A stretch of 64,000 nucleotides of DNA from Halobacterium hubeiense (GTDB taxonomy: Archaea; Halobacteriota; Halobacteria; Halobacteriales; Halobacteriaceae): NCBI RefSeq assembly GCF_001488575.1, contig NZ_LN831302.1, positions 1,612,001-1,676,000 on the forward strand, given 5' to 3'. Every line of letters starts with the position of its first letter. The first letter of the stretch is position 1. This document shows, one piece after another, positions 52,144 to 60,812 of this stretch. The notes below the pieces were generated by a model. The model saw nothing but the letters and a program-made list of their open reading frames with translations. It searched no databases and was not told where the DNA came from. The translations under genes and the position numbers were made by a program.

Positions 52144-52576
52144 ATGCGACTGTCCCTCCGCGTTGCAGCCGCCCTCCTCGTCGGCACCGCACTGTTCGCG
52201 TTCCCGCTCGTCAGCCCGGTTCCCACGCCGAGCGAACAGCTCGAACTGGAAGTCGACGTGGCCCCCGACGACCGGAACTACCGCGCCGACCGCGATTACC
52301 AGTCGCTGTCGGCCGAAGCGAAGGCTCTGTTCGACGAAGCCGCGTCCGACGGCATAGTGACCGTGCCGCTGTCGGAAGCGCCCGAGCCGTGGGCGACGCA
52401 AGCCAACGAGAGCGAGCGCCGACGTCGTGGCGCGCGACGGCGACCTGTACCTCGCGTTCCCGATGCGCACCCTCCCGTCGCCGTCGCCGGTCTACCTGCT
52501 CGCGCGCATCGGGTCGCTGGCGGCGGGCGTCGCCGCGCTCGCGTACGGCGGCTACCGCGCCGTGAACGCGACGTAG
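52144..52576 (+). pseudogene. Frameshifted small membrane-protein gene
   Basis: Frame 1 starts at ATG 52144 with a signal/membrane segment (RLSLRVAAALLVGTALFAFP) and reads well to about 52410. Frame 2 then reads well from about 52418 (ADVVARDGDLYLAFPMRTLP, SPSPVYLLARIGSLAAGVAA) to TAG 52574-52576, ending in a second membrane segment. Frame 1 beyond this point is arginine-rich nonsense. A single extra base in a GAGAGCGAGCG-type stretch near 52405-52420 explains it. The restored protein would have about 144 residues. Sequencing error or natural mutation cannot be told apart. Confidence 0.75.
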
Positions 52577-52636
52577 GTCGCCGCCGGTACGGCCCACTCC
52601 GGAAAGCCTTTGCTTGGACCTCTGGATGCACCAGAC

Positions 52637-53488
52637 ATGATAGACGAGACTGCCGAGGAGATTCGCGAGATGCGGACCCACTCCTCCTCGGTCGTCGCCG
52701 TGAAAGCCGCTCGCGCGCTCGCGGACCTCATCGACAACGACTACCCGACCGTCGAGGAGTACGTGCGGGCGCTGGAGCGCAACAGCAACGCGCTCCGGCG
52801 CGCGAACCCCTCGCACGCGTCGCTGGTGACCACGCAGCGGGAGGTCGTCGAGCGCGTGCGGGGCGCGGAGCCGGCGTCGGTCGCGGAAGCCAAGGAGGTG
52901 ACTGCGGCGGCCATCGACGACGTCGTAGAGTCCGTCGAGAGCGCGAAACACGAGGCCGCGGCGACGCTGGCCGACCGCATCGAGGACGGTCAGACCGTGC
53001 TCACTCACGACTACTCCTCGACGGTGCTGGAGGCGCTGGAGACCGCCGCGCAGGGCGGCAAGCACCTCGACGTGTACGTGACGGAGGCCCGGCCGCGCCA
53101 CCTCGGCCGGAAGACCGCGCGCACGCTGGCGGCCATCGACCGCATCGAGCCGACGCTCATCGTGGACGGCGCCTCGGGGTACTACCTCCCGGAGTGCGAC
53201 CGCGTGCTACTGGGGATGGACTGCATCGTCGACGACACGTACTACAACCGCGTGGGCACGTACCCGCTTGCCGCGGCGGCCAACGACGCGGGGACGCCCG
53301 TGACGGTCGCGGGGTCGAGCGCGAAGCTCGTCGACGAGGGGTTCCGCTTCGAGAACGACTTCCGGGACCCGAGCGAGGTCATCCGCGAGCCGCCGGAGGG
53401 CTTCGACGTGAAGAACCCCGCCTACGACGCGACGCCCACTCGCCTGCTGGACTCGGTGGTGACCGACGAGGGCGTCCGCGAGTACTGA
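52637..53488 (+). CDS. eIF2B alpha/ribose-1,5-bisphosphate isomerase-like protein
   Basis: 283 residues. The eIF2B/MtnA/R15P-isomerase fold: N-terminal helices (MIDETAEEIREMRTHSSSVV), then VYVTEARPRHLGRKTARTLA, LIVDGASGYYLPECDRVLLGMDCI and NPAYDATPTRLLDSVVTDEG. In R15P isomerase a Cys (THC) and an Asp (GAD) are catalytic. Here the first reads LTHDYSSTV and the second GMDCI, so the Cys is Asp and the Asp is kept. A true isomerase activity is therefore doubtful; a sugar-phosphate-binding relative is more likely. Confidence 0.78.
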   Translation: MIDETAEEIREMRTHSSSVVAVKAARALADLIDNDYPTVEEYVRALERNSNALRRANPSHASLVTTQREVVERVRGAEPASVAEAKEVTAAAIDDVVESVESAKHEAAATLADRIEDGQTVLTHDYSSTVLEALETAAQGGKHLDVYVTEARPRHLGRKTARTLAAIDRIEPTLIVDGASGYYLPECDRVLLGMDCIVDDTYYNRVGTYPLAAAANDAGTPVTVAGSSAKLVDEGFRFENDFRDPSEVIREPPEGFDVKNPAYDATPTRLLDSVVTDEGVREY

Positions 53489-53559
53489 GCGAGACGCCCC
53501 GGTACCGCTCGCGTCCCGTCCGCCGGAACGACTAACGCCGTGGCAGCGAACGAACAGGT

Positions 53560-54042
53560 ATGCACATCGACGCGGCCCGAATCCGGCGCCTCCTCGTCGG
53601 TGCGCGTCGGCCCCGGCAACTCGTCGTTCTCTGTGCCGTCAGCCTCGTCGGCGCCGCGTCCGTCGCGTTCCTGCTCGGGCTGAACGTCAGGCTCTACGAC
53701 TTCACGGGCTGGCTCGTAATCGTCCCCGGAATCGCCGTCGCCGGCGGGATTCTCAGCGCTGGCCTCGTGCCGACCGTCGGCTCGCTGTGGCTCGTCGGCT
53801 TCTGGGGGTACGTCTTCCCGCCGCTGGTCGGCTACGTCATCGGCGAGTGGACGAGCGCCGGCCGGTACACCCACCCGAGAATGCTGGGGTTCGCGTACGG
53901 GTCCGCTCGCGCCGAACTCCTCGGCGGCGTCGAGACGAGCCTCAACTTCGGGCTGGCGTTCGCGGTCCTCGTCGGCGTCCTCGGCTACGCGGCGGGCTCC
54001 GCCGTCAGTCGGGTGGCGGCGCGCAGACGCTCGTCTCAGTAA
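53560..54042 (+). CDS. Polytopic membrane protein of unknown function
   Basis: 160 residues with four membrane segments: LVVLCAVSLVGAASVAFLLG, GWLVIVPGIAVAGGILSAGL, VGSLWLVGFWGYVFPPLVGY and GLAFAVLVGVLGYAAGSAVS. The N-terminus (MHIDAARIRRLLVGARRPRQ) and the C-terminus (RVAARRRSSQ) are basic, thus cytoplasmic. No recognised family. It is convergent with the next small membrane-protein gene, 27 bases between the stops. Confidence 0.72.
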   Translation: MHIDAARIRRLLVGARRPRQLVVLCAVSLVGAASVAFLLGLNVRLYDFTGWLVIVPGIAVAGGILSAGLVPTVGSLWLVGFWGYVFPPLVGYVIGEWTSAGRYTHPRMLGFAYGSARAELLGGVETSLNFGLAFAVLVGVLGYAAGSAVSRVAARRRSSQ

Positions 54043-54069
54043 CGGGGCGTGTCTCCAAACGGCGCGGAT

Positions 54070-54267
54070 TCAGCGGCCGTACAGGAGGTACGAGAGCGCG
54101 AGGAAGCAGGCGACAGCGCCGCCGACCAGTCCCACGAACGCGCCGTAGGGGACGTCGGCGTTCCCGAGAACTGCTGCGAGAATCCCGCCCGCGAGCGCCG
54201 ACGCCAGCAGGAGCGCGGCGCCGGTCTGCCAGCGCTCGACGAACGCGACGGTGGTCTCCTCAGCCAT
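54070..54267 (-). CDS. Small two-span membrane protein
   Basis: 65 residues (MAEETTVAFVERWQTGAALL). Two hydrophobic segments, GAALLLASALAGGILAAVLG and GAFVGLVGGAVACFLALSYL, with a very short ending LLYGR. No family assigned. It shares a 60-base spacer with the TrmB-type regulator gene upstream on the same strand. Confidence 0.72.
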   Translation of the reverse strand: MAEETTVAFVERWQTGAALLLASALAGGILAAVLGNADVPYGAFVGLVGGAVACFLALSYLLYGR

Positions 54268-54327
54268 AGGCGAGCGTCCCGGCGCCAGTCGAGTAAGTGT
54301 ACCGGCGAGTCCGCGCGGGCGAGAACG

Positions 54328-55386
54328 CTACTTCCGCGGCGGGCTGTCGCGGGCGAGCGTGAGCTCGTGGGCTTCGACGTCCTCGTAGGCGGCAACGCGG
54401 CCGCCGACCTCGACGCGGCCCGAGTCGGTCTCGAGGACGAGCGTCGCGACCTCCTCGGTCTCCTCGAACTTCGTCTCGACGACGCGCCCGCGGTCGGTGC
54501 GCGCGTCCCCGGTGAGCACGTCCCGGCCGCGGACGGTCGCGTACACGTCGCCGTCGAACGTCCGGATGTCTTTCACGCAGCGCCGGATGGAGGCGTACGT
54601 CCGCGGGAGGTCGATGTCGGCGGCGTCGCTCGTGTGGAGGACGTCGTTGGCCGTCGACCAGATGACGGTGCCGAAAAAGCCGGAGACGAGGAAGCCCAGC
54701 GCCGAGCGGTTGAAGATGACGCCGTACTTCTCGGGGTCGTCGCGGACCGCGCCCTGCGTCGCGTACACGGAGTACTGGCCGTCGGCGACCGCGACGACGG
54801 GCGTGGTGACGCCGCGGCGGCCGCGCGCGGTGGTGGCGACCTTGCCGTAGTCGAACTCCACGGGGTCGGGAGCGTCGCGGACCGGCGTCACCACGAGGTC
54901 GACGCTGACGCCGCGGTCGCGGGCGGCCGCGAGGTCGTCGGCGAACCGCTCCAGCAGGCCGGGCGTCAGCGAGCAGACCAGCTCGAACTCCGCGCTGTCG
55001 ATGACGTCGCCGAAGTAGCGCAGAATCGTCGAGCGCGACTTGACCAGCGAGACGGCCTCCGTCTCGCGGGCGGGCGTGGTGTAGGCGTCTTCGAGGGCGG
55101 CGACCATCTCGGCGAAGCTCGTCTGGAGGTCCGCGAACGCCTCCTCGGGGTCGATGGCGACGACCTTCATCGGCCGGGACTCGCGGAGTTCCACGAGCCC
55201 GCGGTCGCCGAGGCTCCGCACCGTGTCGTACACCCGCGGCTGGGGGATGTCGGTGCGGTCGGCGATTTCGCTGGCCGTGAGTTCGCCGTGCTGCAGCACC
55301 GTGAGGTACGCCTCGATCTCGTACTCGCCGAGGTCGAACCCCGCGCCGACTCGTTCGACCGTCTCGCGGAGGTTCTCGTCGCTCAT
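54328..55386 (-). CDS. TrmB-family transcriptional regulator
   Basis: 352 residues. N-terminal winged helix: [20 protein letters not shown], then [20 protein letters not shown], followed by a helical linker and a C-terminal sugar-binding-like half ([40 protein letters not shown]). TrmB proteins sense sugars and in Halobacterium salinarum control central carbon genes. Targets are unknown here. ATG 55386 ([14 protein letters not shown]) is used; a TATA-like AGGCTAAAAG lies at 55411-55420. Confidence 0.9.
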   Translation of the reverse strand: MSDENLRETVERVGAGFDLGEYEIEAYLTVLQHGELTASEIADRTDIPQPRVYDTVRSLGDRGLVELRESRPMKVVAIDPEEAFADLQTSFAEMVAALEDAYTTPARETEAVSLVKSRSTILRYFGDVIDSAEFELVCSLTPGLLERFADDLAAARDRGVSVDLVVTPVRDAPDPVEFDYGKVATTARGRRGVTTPVVAVADGQYSVYATQGAVRDDPEKYGVIFNRSALGFLVSGFFGTVIWSTANDVLHTSDAADIDLPRTYASIRRCVKDIRTFDGDVYATVRGRDVLTGDARTDRGRVVETKFEETEEVATLVLETDSGRVEVGGRVAAYEDVEAHELTLARDSPPRK

Positions 55387-55410
55387 ACCGCCACCCACGA
55401 CGACCCTGCT

Positions 55411-55420
55411 CTTTTAGCCT
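55411..55420 (-). promoter_or_regulatory. TATA-like box of the trmB-type gene
   Basis: AGGCTAAAAG on the minus strand, 25-34 bases before ATG 55386; the best-formed promoter in the spacer between this gene and the PAC2 gene. Confidence 0.5.
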
Positions 55421-55462
55421 GCGGTCGGCGGTCGGCTCTCCGACAGGTCCCGGCGTTGCTGC

Positions 55463-56221
55463 CTACATGTACATGCGGTCGTCGGGGCGCTCGTCTTCGG
55501 CGCGCTGGACGCGCTCGCTCAGCGCCTCGTAGTGCTGGGCGACCTCCGCGGCGAACGCTTCGAGGGGGCCGGTGTCCACGTCGAGGTCGTAGACGTCGCT
55601 GACGGTGTCCACGAGGCGAATCGCGGCTTCGACGTCCGGCGCCTGCGCGTGGACCGGCGTCGTGTAGACGCACGCGCGGCGGTCGCTGTCGATGCCCTGC
55701 GCGAGCAGTTCCGCCTTTAAGCCGTCGAGGAAGCCGTTGCCCATCGGCGGCACGTCCGCGCCGTCGAGGCGGGCCTCGCGGTAGTCGTCGGTCGCGACGT
55801 AGAACGTGCGGTGGCCGTCCGGCCCGTGCGCGACCGGGACGCCCGACAACACGGCGGTCTCCTCGACGTCGTTGTCGTCCAGCCACGCCGCGAGCGCGTC
55901 GCTGAACCCGGCGGAGACGCCGACCGGCACGAACAGTTCGCCGACGAGCACGGTGACGTCGACGCCGGGCTTCGAGAAGAACCGCGTGTGGTGTCGGGGC
56001 GTCCCGTTCTCGAACGGCGTAATCGCGGGCAGGCCGTCGACGGCGACGTGGCCGGTCTGTTCGAGTTCGAGGTGGTCCACGAGGAAGTCCGCGGCCGTCA
56101 GGCCGGCGAGCCCGAACTCCGAGAACCCGCAGAGGAGCGCGTCGCTGGGCTGGGTGTCGTGCGTGAACTCGAACTCGGGGTCGCGGCGGTCCCCGGCGCG
56201 TCGCGGCGTGTCGGCTACCAT
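55463..56221 (-). CDS. PAC2 family protein (proteasome assembly chaperone-like)
   Basis: 252 residues. The PAC2 fold is seen in ALLCGFSEFGLAGLTAADFL, VLVGELFVPVGVSAGFSDAL, VEETAVLSGVPVAHGPDGHR and PPMGNGFLDGLKAELLAQGI. Archaeal PAC2 proteins are thought to help proteasome assembly, but direct proof is limited. It ends in a helical MYM tail. ATG 56221. It is preceded on the same strand by the nucleotidase-like gene, 39 bases away. Confidence 0.88.
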   Translation of the reverse strand: MVADTPRRAGDRRDPEFEFTHDTQPSDALLCGFSEFGLAGLTAADFLVDHLELEQTGHVAVDGLPAITPFENGTPRHHTRFFSKPGVDVTVLVGELFVPVGVSAGFSDALAAWLDDNDVEETAVLSGVPVAHGPDGHRTFYVATDDYREARLDGADVPPMGNGFLDGLKAELLAQGIDSDRRACVYTTPVHAQAPDVEAAIRLVDTVSDVYDLDVDTGPLEAFAAEVAQHYEALSERVQRAEDERPDDRMYM

Positions 56222-56260
56222 ACCGGACGGACGGCGACCAGCCCCTTAGCGGTTGCCCGG

Positions 56261-57607
56261 TCAGTCGTCGGCGTGCATCGTGACGCGGCCCTCGATTTCG
56301 GGGTCGATGCCGCGCTCGCGGGCGTAGTCGGCGAGCACCTCGTGCTGGACGTCGAGGCGCTCGACGCGGTGTGCTTCGTCGAGCGCCGGGAACTCGTCGT
56401 CCGTGTAGAAGAGGTAGTCCGTGGTCGCGAGCGTGTACGTCGCGCCGGGGTCCACGGGCTCGCCGGCGACCCGGACTTCCAGCAGTTCGTCGGTGGTCTC
56501 GTCCCACGTGAGTTGTGCGCCGGAGACGTGGGCGTGCCACCAGTCCGGCTCGGCGAAGCCCAGCGACCCGCCCTTCGCGCCGCGGAACACGTCCAGCAGT
56601 TCCGCTCCCGTGAGTTCGGCGACGGAGACCGGCTCCTCGAAGGGGACGACGCTGACGAGGTCCGCGACCGTCACGTCGCCGTCGAGGGCGGGGCCGTCGC
56701 GGACGCCGCCGGAGTTCTGGAGCGCGACGTCCGTGTCGGCGGCCCACCGGTAGGCGTCCGCGACGAAGTTCCCGATTCGGGACTCCCCGCGGAACAGCGT
56801 GGACTCGGTGCGCTCCATCGGCTCGGCGACGTGCCCCACAGTATCGTTCAGGCCGGTCGCGGCCATGCGCTCGCGGAGGCGCTCGGCGAGCGGCTCGTAG
56901 ACGGGCGCGTCCGCGACGACGTGGCGCGTGACCTCGCCGGCGCTGAGGTCCACTTCCAGCACGACTTCGCCGCCGGATCCGGGACGGGTGAGCAGGGTGT
57001 CGTCGAGGCGTTCGACGCGCTCGGCGGGGATGTGGCCGCCCAGCACCGCGTCCACGTCCGTCGCGGCCGCGAGTTCCTCGTCGCCGCGCCCGAGGTGCGA
57101 GAGCGCGACCACGTAGTCGGCGCCCGCCTCGCGGAGCTGTTCGCTGGCCTCCCGCGTCGCCTCGATGGGGTCGGTGACGGTGAGGTCGCTGGCCATCGGG
57201 TTCAGCGACGGCGTGGCGTCGTCGAGCACGCCGAGGAAGCCGACGCGCGCGCCCTCGACCTCGACGATTGTCCACGGGGCGACACCGGCGACTCGGTCGC
57301 CGTCCCGGTAGACGTTCGCGGACACCCACGTCTGCGGGGAGTCGGCGACGATTTCGCCGGTGACGTCGGCGCCGTAGTCGAAGTCGTGGTTGCCGAACGT
57401 CTCCACGTCGGGCTCGACGGCGTCGTAGAAGTCCAGCGCTTGCCGGCCCTCCGTCACCAGCGAGAGCACGCCCGGCGCCGTGTTGTCGCCCGAGCCCGCC
57501 GCGAGCGCGCTGTCGCGGTCCCGCAGCACGGACGCGAGCCGGCCGGCCTGCTCGGGGGAGTCGTAGACGTTCTCCAGGTCAGAGTAGTGGAAAATCCGGA
57601 CCGCCAT
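56261..57607 (-). CDS. 5'-nucleotidase/UshA-like metallophosphatase
   Basis: 448 residues, no signal peptide, thus cytoplasmic. Metallophosphatase domain: RIFHYSDLENVYD (normally DxH, here DLE), GSGDNTAPGV, FGNHDFDYGAD, YVVALSHLGRGDEEL and AVLGGHIPAERV (normally GHxH, here GHIP). C-terminal nucleotidase domain: IGNFVADAYRWAADTDVALQ, NSGGVRDG, VVPFEEPVSVAELTGAELL. Two usual metal ligands look replaced. Substrate unknown; nucleotide monophosphates are the family guess. Confidence 0.85.
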   Translation of the reverse strand: MAVRIFHYSDLENVYDSPEQAGRLASVLRDRDSALAAGSGDNTAPGVLSLVTEGRQALDFYDAVEPDVETFGNHDFDYGADVTGEIVADSPQTWVSANVYRDGDRVAGVAPWTIVEVEGARVGFLGVLDDATPSLNPMASDLTVTDPIEATREASEQLREAGADYVVALSHLGRGDEELAAATDVDAVLGGHIPAERVERLDDTLLTRPGSGGEVVLEVDLSAGEVTRHVVADAPVYEPLAERLRERMAATGLNDTVGHVAEPMERTESTLFRGESRIGNFVADAYRWAADTDVALQNSGGVRDGPALDGDVTVADLVSVVPFEEPVSVAELTGAELLDVFRGAKGGSLGFAEPDWWHAHVSGAQLTWDETTDELLEVRVAGEPVDPGATYTLATTDYLFYTDDEFPALDEAHRVERLDVQHEVLADYARERGIDPEIEGRVTMHADD

Positions 57608-57683
57608 TACCGGAATCGAGGCCGGCAGCGGGGAAGAGCGCTTCGGTGAGCCGCGTCCTCGCCGCGACTGCGGGGACGGACAG

Positions 57684-57691
57684 GGCTAAAT
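57684..57691 (+). promoter_or_regulatory. TATA-like box of the 78-residue protein gene
   Basis: GGCTAAAT lies 24-31 bases before ATG 57715. Confidence 0.45.
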
Positions 57692-57714
57692 GCCACAGCG
57701 GGCTACGGGGCTGT

Positions 57715-57951
57715 ATGTTCACGGTGACGACCGACGACGGCACGCTGCACGTCGCCGACGACGAGGGCGAACGCGGCCAAGATGCCCCGTTCTACGTGGT
57801 CTACCGGACGGCGGACCGCCAGCGGCGGTACGGCTACTACTGTTCGAACTGCGAGTCGATAGACGTCGCGATGGACTCGATGCGCCGCATCAAGTGCAAC
57901 GACTGCGGGAACTTCACGAAGCCCGACGAGTGGGACTCTGCCCACGAATAG
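57715..57951 (+). CDS. Small zinc-ribbon protein
   Basis: 78 residues (MFTVTTDDGTLHVADDEGER). After a short beta part, YYCSNCESIDVAMDSM and IKCNDCGNFTKPDEWDSAHE give two CxxC pairs, a complete zinc ribbon. It is a small conserved haloarchaeal type of protein (it resembles DUF5816); the role is unknown. Divergent from the nucleotidase-like gene, 107 bases between the starts. Confidence 0.8.
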   Translation: MFTVTTDDGTLHVADDEGERGQDAPFYVVYRTADRQRRYGYYCSNCESIDVAMDSMRRIKCNDCGNFTKPDEWDSAHE

Positions 57952-58037
57952 GTAGGTTTGCGAAACGTTCGGCCGCGTTATTCTGAAATTCCCGAACGCT
58001 CGTTTAGATTCTGCCCGGGAACGAGAACGGCAAGAAA

Positions 58038-58046
58038 GCTTATTAC
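58038..58046 (+). promoter_or_regulatory. TATA-like box of the gene at 58071
   Basis: GCTTATTAC is 25-33 bases before the ATG, consistent with leaderless transcription. The spacer upstream also has CTCGTT/AACGAG arms, which may be chance. Confidence 0.5.
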
Positions 58047-58070
58047 CTAGGCCCCCGACGGAGTAATTGC

Positions 58071-58379
58071 ATGGGGACTGTTACCACCCCTCCCGACGAG
58101 CAGGCCCGGTCGATATTCGACGACCTCGGGTACAGCCTCGCAGGAGACGGCGCGGAGTTCTCCGCCACGCGCGACTGGAAAGAGATACGCGTGACAGCCG
58201 TCACAGACCGAGTCGAGGCCGACCACGACAGCGGCTATCGCTGTTTCGTGACGTGGGCCGAGAACACCGACGCGCTCGAACGGCAGCTGCGTCGGCTCGA
58301 CCCGCCCTACGAGTGGGCGGTGATGGGCGTCGAGGAGGACGGTGACTACGAAGTAGCGCGCGCCCCGCCGGTCAGCTAG
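58071..58379 (+). CDS. Conserved haloarchaeal-type protein
   Basis: 102 residues (MGTVTTPPDEQARSIFDDLG). Soluble: YSLAGDGAEFSATRDWKEIR and VTAVTDRVEADHDSGYRCFV strands, then WAENTDALERQLRRLDPPYE. One Cys and no membrane segment. It looks like a single small alpha-beta domain. No recognised family name that I can confirm. It stands alone. Confidence 0.75.
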   Translation: MGTVTTPPDEQARSIFDDLGYSLAGDGAEFSATRDWKEIRVTAVTDRVEADHDSGYRCFVTWAENTDALERQLRRLDPPYEWAVMGVEEDGDYEVARAPPVS

Positions 58380-58459
58380 GGGCGCGGCGGGTTTTTATCG
58401 AGCGTCGCCAGCACAACGCCGGTGCTCAGACGAATCTCCGAAGCTGGAACGAGTCGCGG

Positions 58460-58867
58460 TTACCGGAAAATCCTCAACTGGGCTCTGTAGACGAGGACGT
58501 AGGCGGTCAGGTGCGCAACAGCCACGAGCGCCGCCTGTGGAGCGCGATTCCCGCCGGCGAACGACACGCCCGACGCGAGGACGGCTAGCATTCCGACGAC
58601 CCCCCACCCGATTGCGGACATGTGAAAGACGAAGATGTACTCGCCCAGCCGACCGAGCGACCAGTCGCCCGCGACGACCGGGTACGAGCCGCCGAACGCG
58701 AGCACGCCGACGAGGAGGTTGCACGTGGACGCCGAGAGCGGGGAGCCGAGCGCCGCGTTGGCGAGCGAGACCGTCGGGTACCAGACGACGACGAACCCGA
58801 AGACGGCGAGGAGGAGGTCGAGGGTCGCGGACAGCCACGAGTCCAGTCCCCGTTCGGCGGTGGCCAT
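58460..58867 (-). CDS. Small polytopic membrane protein
   Basis: 135 residues with four membrane segments (LDLLLAVFGFVVVWYPTVSL; STCNLLVGVLAFGGSYPVVA; GEYIFVFHMSAIGWGVVGML; APQAALVAVAHLTAYVLVYR). It resembles the haloarchaeal TIGR04206-type proteins. Function unknown. It ends in RIFR, with a 73-base spacer to a neighbouring convergent gene. Confidence 0.75.
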   Translation of the reverse strand: MATAERGLDSWLSATLDLLLAVFGFVVVWYPTVSLANAALGSPLSASTCNLLVGVLAFGGSYPVVAGDWSLGRLGEYIFVFHMSAIGWGVVGMLAVLASGVSFAGGNRAPQAALVAVAHLTAYVLVYRAQLRIFR

Positions 58868-58928
58868 ACCAGCCGTTCGTGTCTCCCGTACGAAACGTTT
58901 GTGGTGAGTAACGAAGTCGTACCGACCG

Positions 58929-60119
58929 CTACTGCTCGCGGAGCGCTTCCCGCGTCGCCGCGAGGCCGGCGGCCGCGTCCACGTCTGCGCCGAGCGCGTC
59001 GAATGCGTCCGCGAGCGCGGCGACGACGAGCGTGACGTTCTCCGGGCGTGCGCCGTGGCCCATGCAGCCGATGCGGAACACGTCGCCCTCCAGCGCGCCG
59101 AGGCCGGACGCGATTTCGAGGTCGTAGTGGTCGAGCACGTAGTCGATGACGTCGCCGTCCTCGACGCCCGCCGGGACGCGGACGGCGTTCAGGCTCGGCA
59201 GCCAGTAGTCGTCCTCGGGGTTGAGGCCCAGTCCCATCGCCTCGACGCCGGCCTTCAGCGCGCCCGCGACGCGCTCGTGGCGCTCCCAGCGGGCCTCGAT
59301 GCCCTCCTCGGCGACCAGCCGGAGCGCCTCGCGGAGCGCGTACACGTTCGAGACGGGCGCCGTGTGGTGGTACGCGCGCTCGTCGCCCCAGTAGCCCTCC
59401 AAGAGCGAGAGGTCCAGATACCACGACCGCGGGTCCTCCTCGCGGGAGAGCACCTTGTCCATCGCGTCGTCGTTCAGCGTCAGCGGGCTCGCGCCCGGCG
59501 GACAGGACAGGCACTTCTGCGGGCCGGAGTACGCCGCGTCGATGCCCCACTCGTCGACGCGCAGTTCGACGCCGCCGAGGCTCGTCACGGTGTCCGCAAT
59601 CACGAGCGCGTCGTGCTCGTGGGCGATGTCGGTCAGTTCGGGGACGTTCGTCTGCTTGGCGCCCGTGGACGTCTCGGCGTGCACGAACCCGAAGACGTCG
59701 GGCTGGTGCTCGGCGAACGCGTCCGCGACGTCCGCGGGGTCGAGCGGCTCGCCCCACGGGGCGTCCACGCGCACGACCTCGCCGCCCGCGCGCCGCGCCA
59801 TCTCCGCCATCCGGTCGCCGAAGTAGCCGTTCGTCGGCGCGAGGAACGTGTCCCCGGGCTCGGTGAGGTTACCGATGGCGGCCTCCATCGCCGCGGACCC
59901 GGTGCCGGAGACGGGAATCGTCCACTCGTTGTCCGTGCGGAACGCGTACCGCAGCAGCTCCTGCGTCTCGTCCATGATGTCCACGAACGACGGGTCGAGG
60001 TGGCCTACCAGCGGCGTGCTCATCGCCTTCAGCACGCGCGGGTGGACGGGGCTCGGCCCCGGCCCCATGAGGGTTCGCTGCGGTGGACTCAACTCACCGA
60101 CGTCTGGCGCGTCCGTCAT
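58929..60119 (-). CDS. Class V aminotransferase (alanine-glyoxylate/serine-pyruvate type)
   Basis: 396 residues, PLP enzyme. GPGPSPVHPRVLKAMSTPLV is the family N-terminus; the Schiff-base lysine is in YSGPQKCLSCPPGASPLTLN (about residue 203). VSGTGSAAMEAAIGNL binds PLP phosphate, and DTVTSLGGVELRVDEWGIDA carries the PLP-ring aspartate. Likely role: transamination of glyoxylate or pyruvate with alanine or serine. ATG 60119 (MTDAPDVGELSPPQRT) is used. Divergent from the small MscS-like gene. Confidence 0.93.
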   Translation of the reverse strand: MTDAPDVGELSPPQRTLMGPGPSPVHPRVLKAMSTPLVGHLDPSFVDIMDETQELLRYAFRTDNEWTIPVSGTGSAAMEAAIGNLTEPGDTFLAPTNGYFGDRMAEMARRAGGEVVRVDAPWGEPLDPADVADAFAEHQPDVFGFVHAETSTGAKQTNVPELTDIAHEHDALVIADTVTSLGGVELRVDEWGIDAAYSGPQKCLSCPPGASPLTLNDDAMDKVLSREEDPRSWYLDLSLLEGYWGDERAYHHTAPVSNVYALREALRLVAEEGIEARWERHERVAGALKAGVEAMGLGLNPEDDYWLPSLNAVRVPAGVEDGDVIDYVLDHYDLEIASGLGALEGDVFRIGCMGHGARPENVTLVVAALADAFDALGADVDAAAGLAATREALREQ

Positions 60120-60206
60120 GTGGGATTCGGAGACGGGCGACCGCAAGAAGGTTCGGAAATCGGCACCGGCGACAGGAGTTACGTACCCGGCCCACGACTG
60201 GCCGGT

Positions 60207-60758
60207 ATGCAGTCAGAGTCGCCGTCGTCGCTGACCGACCTCCTGAACAGCACCGTCGACGAGTTCGTCGGCAACGTCGCCGGCGCGCTCCCGCGCGTCC
60301 TCACGGGGCTCGTCTTCCTCGTGCTCGCGGCGGTGCTCATCCGCGTCGTCGCGACCGCCGTCCGCGTCGTCTTGAAGCAGGTCTACCCGGACCAGCCCAT
60401 CTACGTCCAGCTCGGCGGCACGCTCGCGTCGGTCGTGCTGTGGTTCGGCGCGCTACTCGGATTCCTGTCGGCGGTCGGCCTCCCGGAAATCGCCGCGGCG
60501 CTGGGCACCGCCTCCGGCTTCCTCGCGCTCGGCGTCTCGTACGCGCTCTCGGGGATGCTCGCGGACGCCGTCGCCGGCATCTACCTCCTCCGCGACCCCG
60601 ACTTCAACCCCGGCGACACGGTCGTCGCCGGCGACGTGACCGGGGTCGTCACCGCCATCGAACTGCGGAAGACCCGCTTCCGGGTCGGCGACGACACGGT
60701 CGTGCGCGCGAACGCCGACGTCGAGAAGAAGTGGACGAAGAAGGCCGAGAGCGAGTGA
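60207..60758 (+). CDS. Short MscS-like membrane protein
   Basis: 183 residues. Three membrane segments (LPRVLTGLVFLVLAAVLIRV; LGGTLASVVLWFGALLGFLS; IAAALGTASGFLALGVSYAL) then the small beta-domain DFNPGDTVVAGDVTGVVTAI and RTRFRVGDDTVVRANADVEK-like end. It is much shorter than the MscS at 21803, lacking the C-terminal cage. It may be a minimal channel. ATG 60207. Confidence 0.82.
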   Translation: MQSESPSSLTDLLNSTVDEFVGNVAGALPRVLTGLVFLVLAAVLIRVVATAVRVVLKQVYPDQPIYVQLGGTLASVVLWFGALLGFLSAVGLPEIAAALGTASGFLALGVSYALSGMLADAVAGIYLLRDPDFNPGDTVVAGDVTGVVTAIELRKTRFRVGDDTVVRANADVEKKWTKKAESE

Positions 60759-60782
60759 CCCGCTAGCTCGCGCCACCCGCGA

Positions 60783-60789
60783 GTTTATC
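60783..60789 (+). promoter_or_regulatory. TATA-like box of the gene at 60813
   Basis: GTTTATC, 24-30 bases before ATG 60813. A 6-bp inverted repeat CCGCGA/TCGCGG (60777-60800) brackets it but may be chance in GC-rich DNA. Confidence 0.45.
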
Positions 60790-60812
60790 CCGCTTCGCGG
60801 AGTAACTGACGT

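Noticed and set aside
60777-60800. CCGCGA/TCGCGG inverted repeat around a TATA-like box as an operator
   Set aside because: Short GC-rich arms; chance is a sufficient explanation without conservation data.
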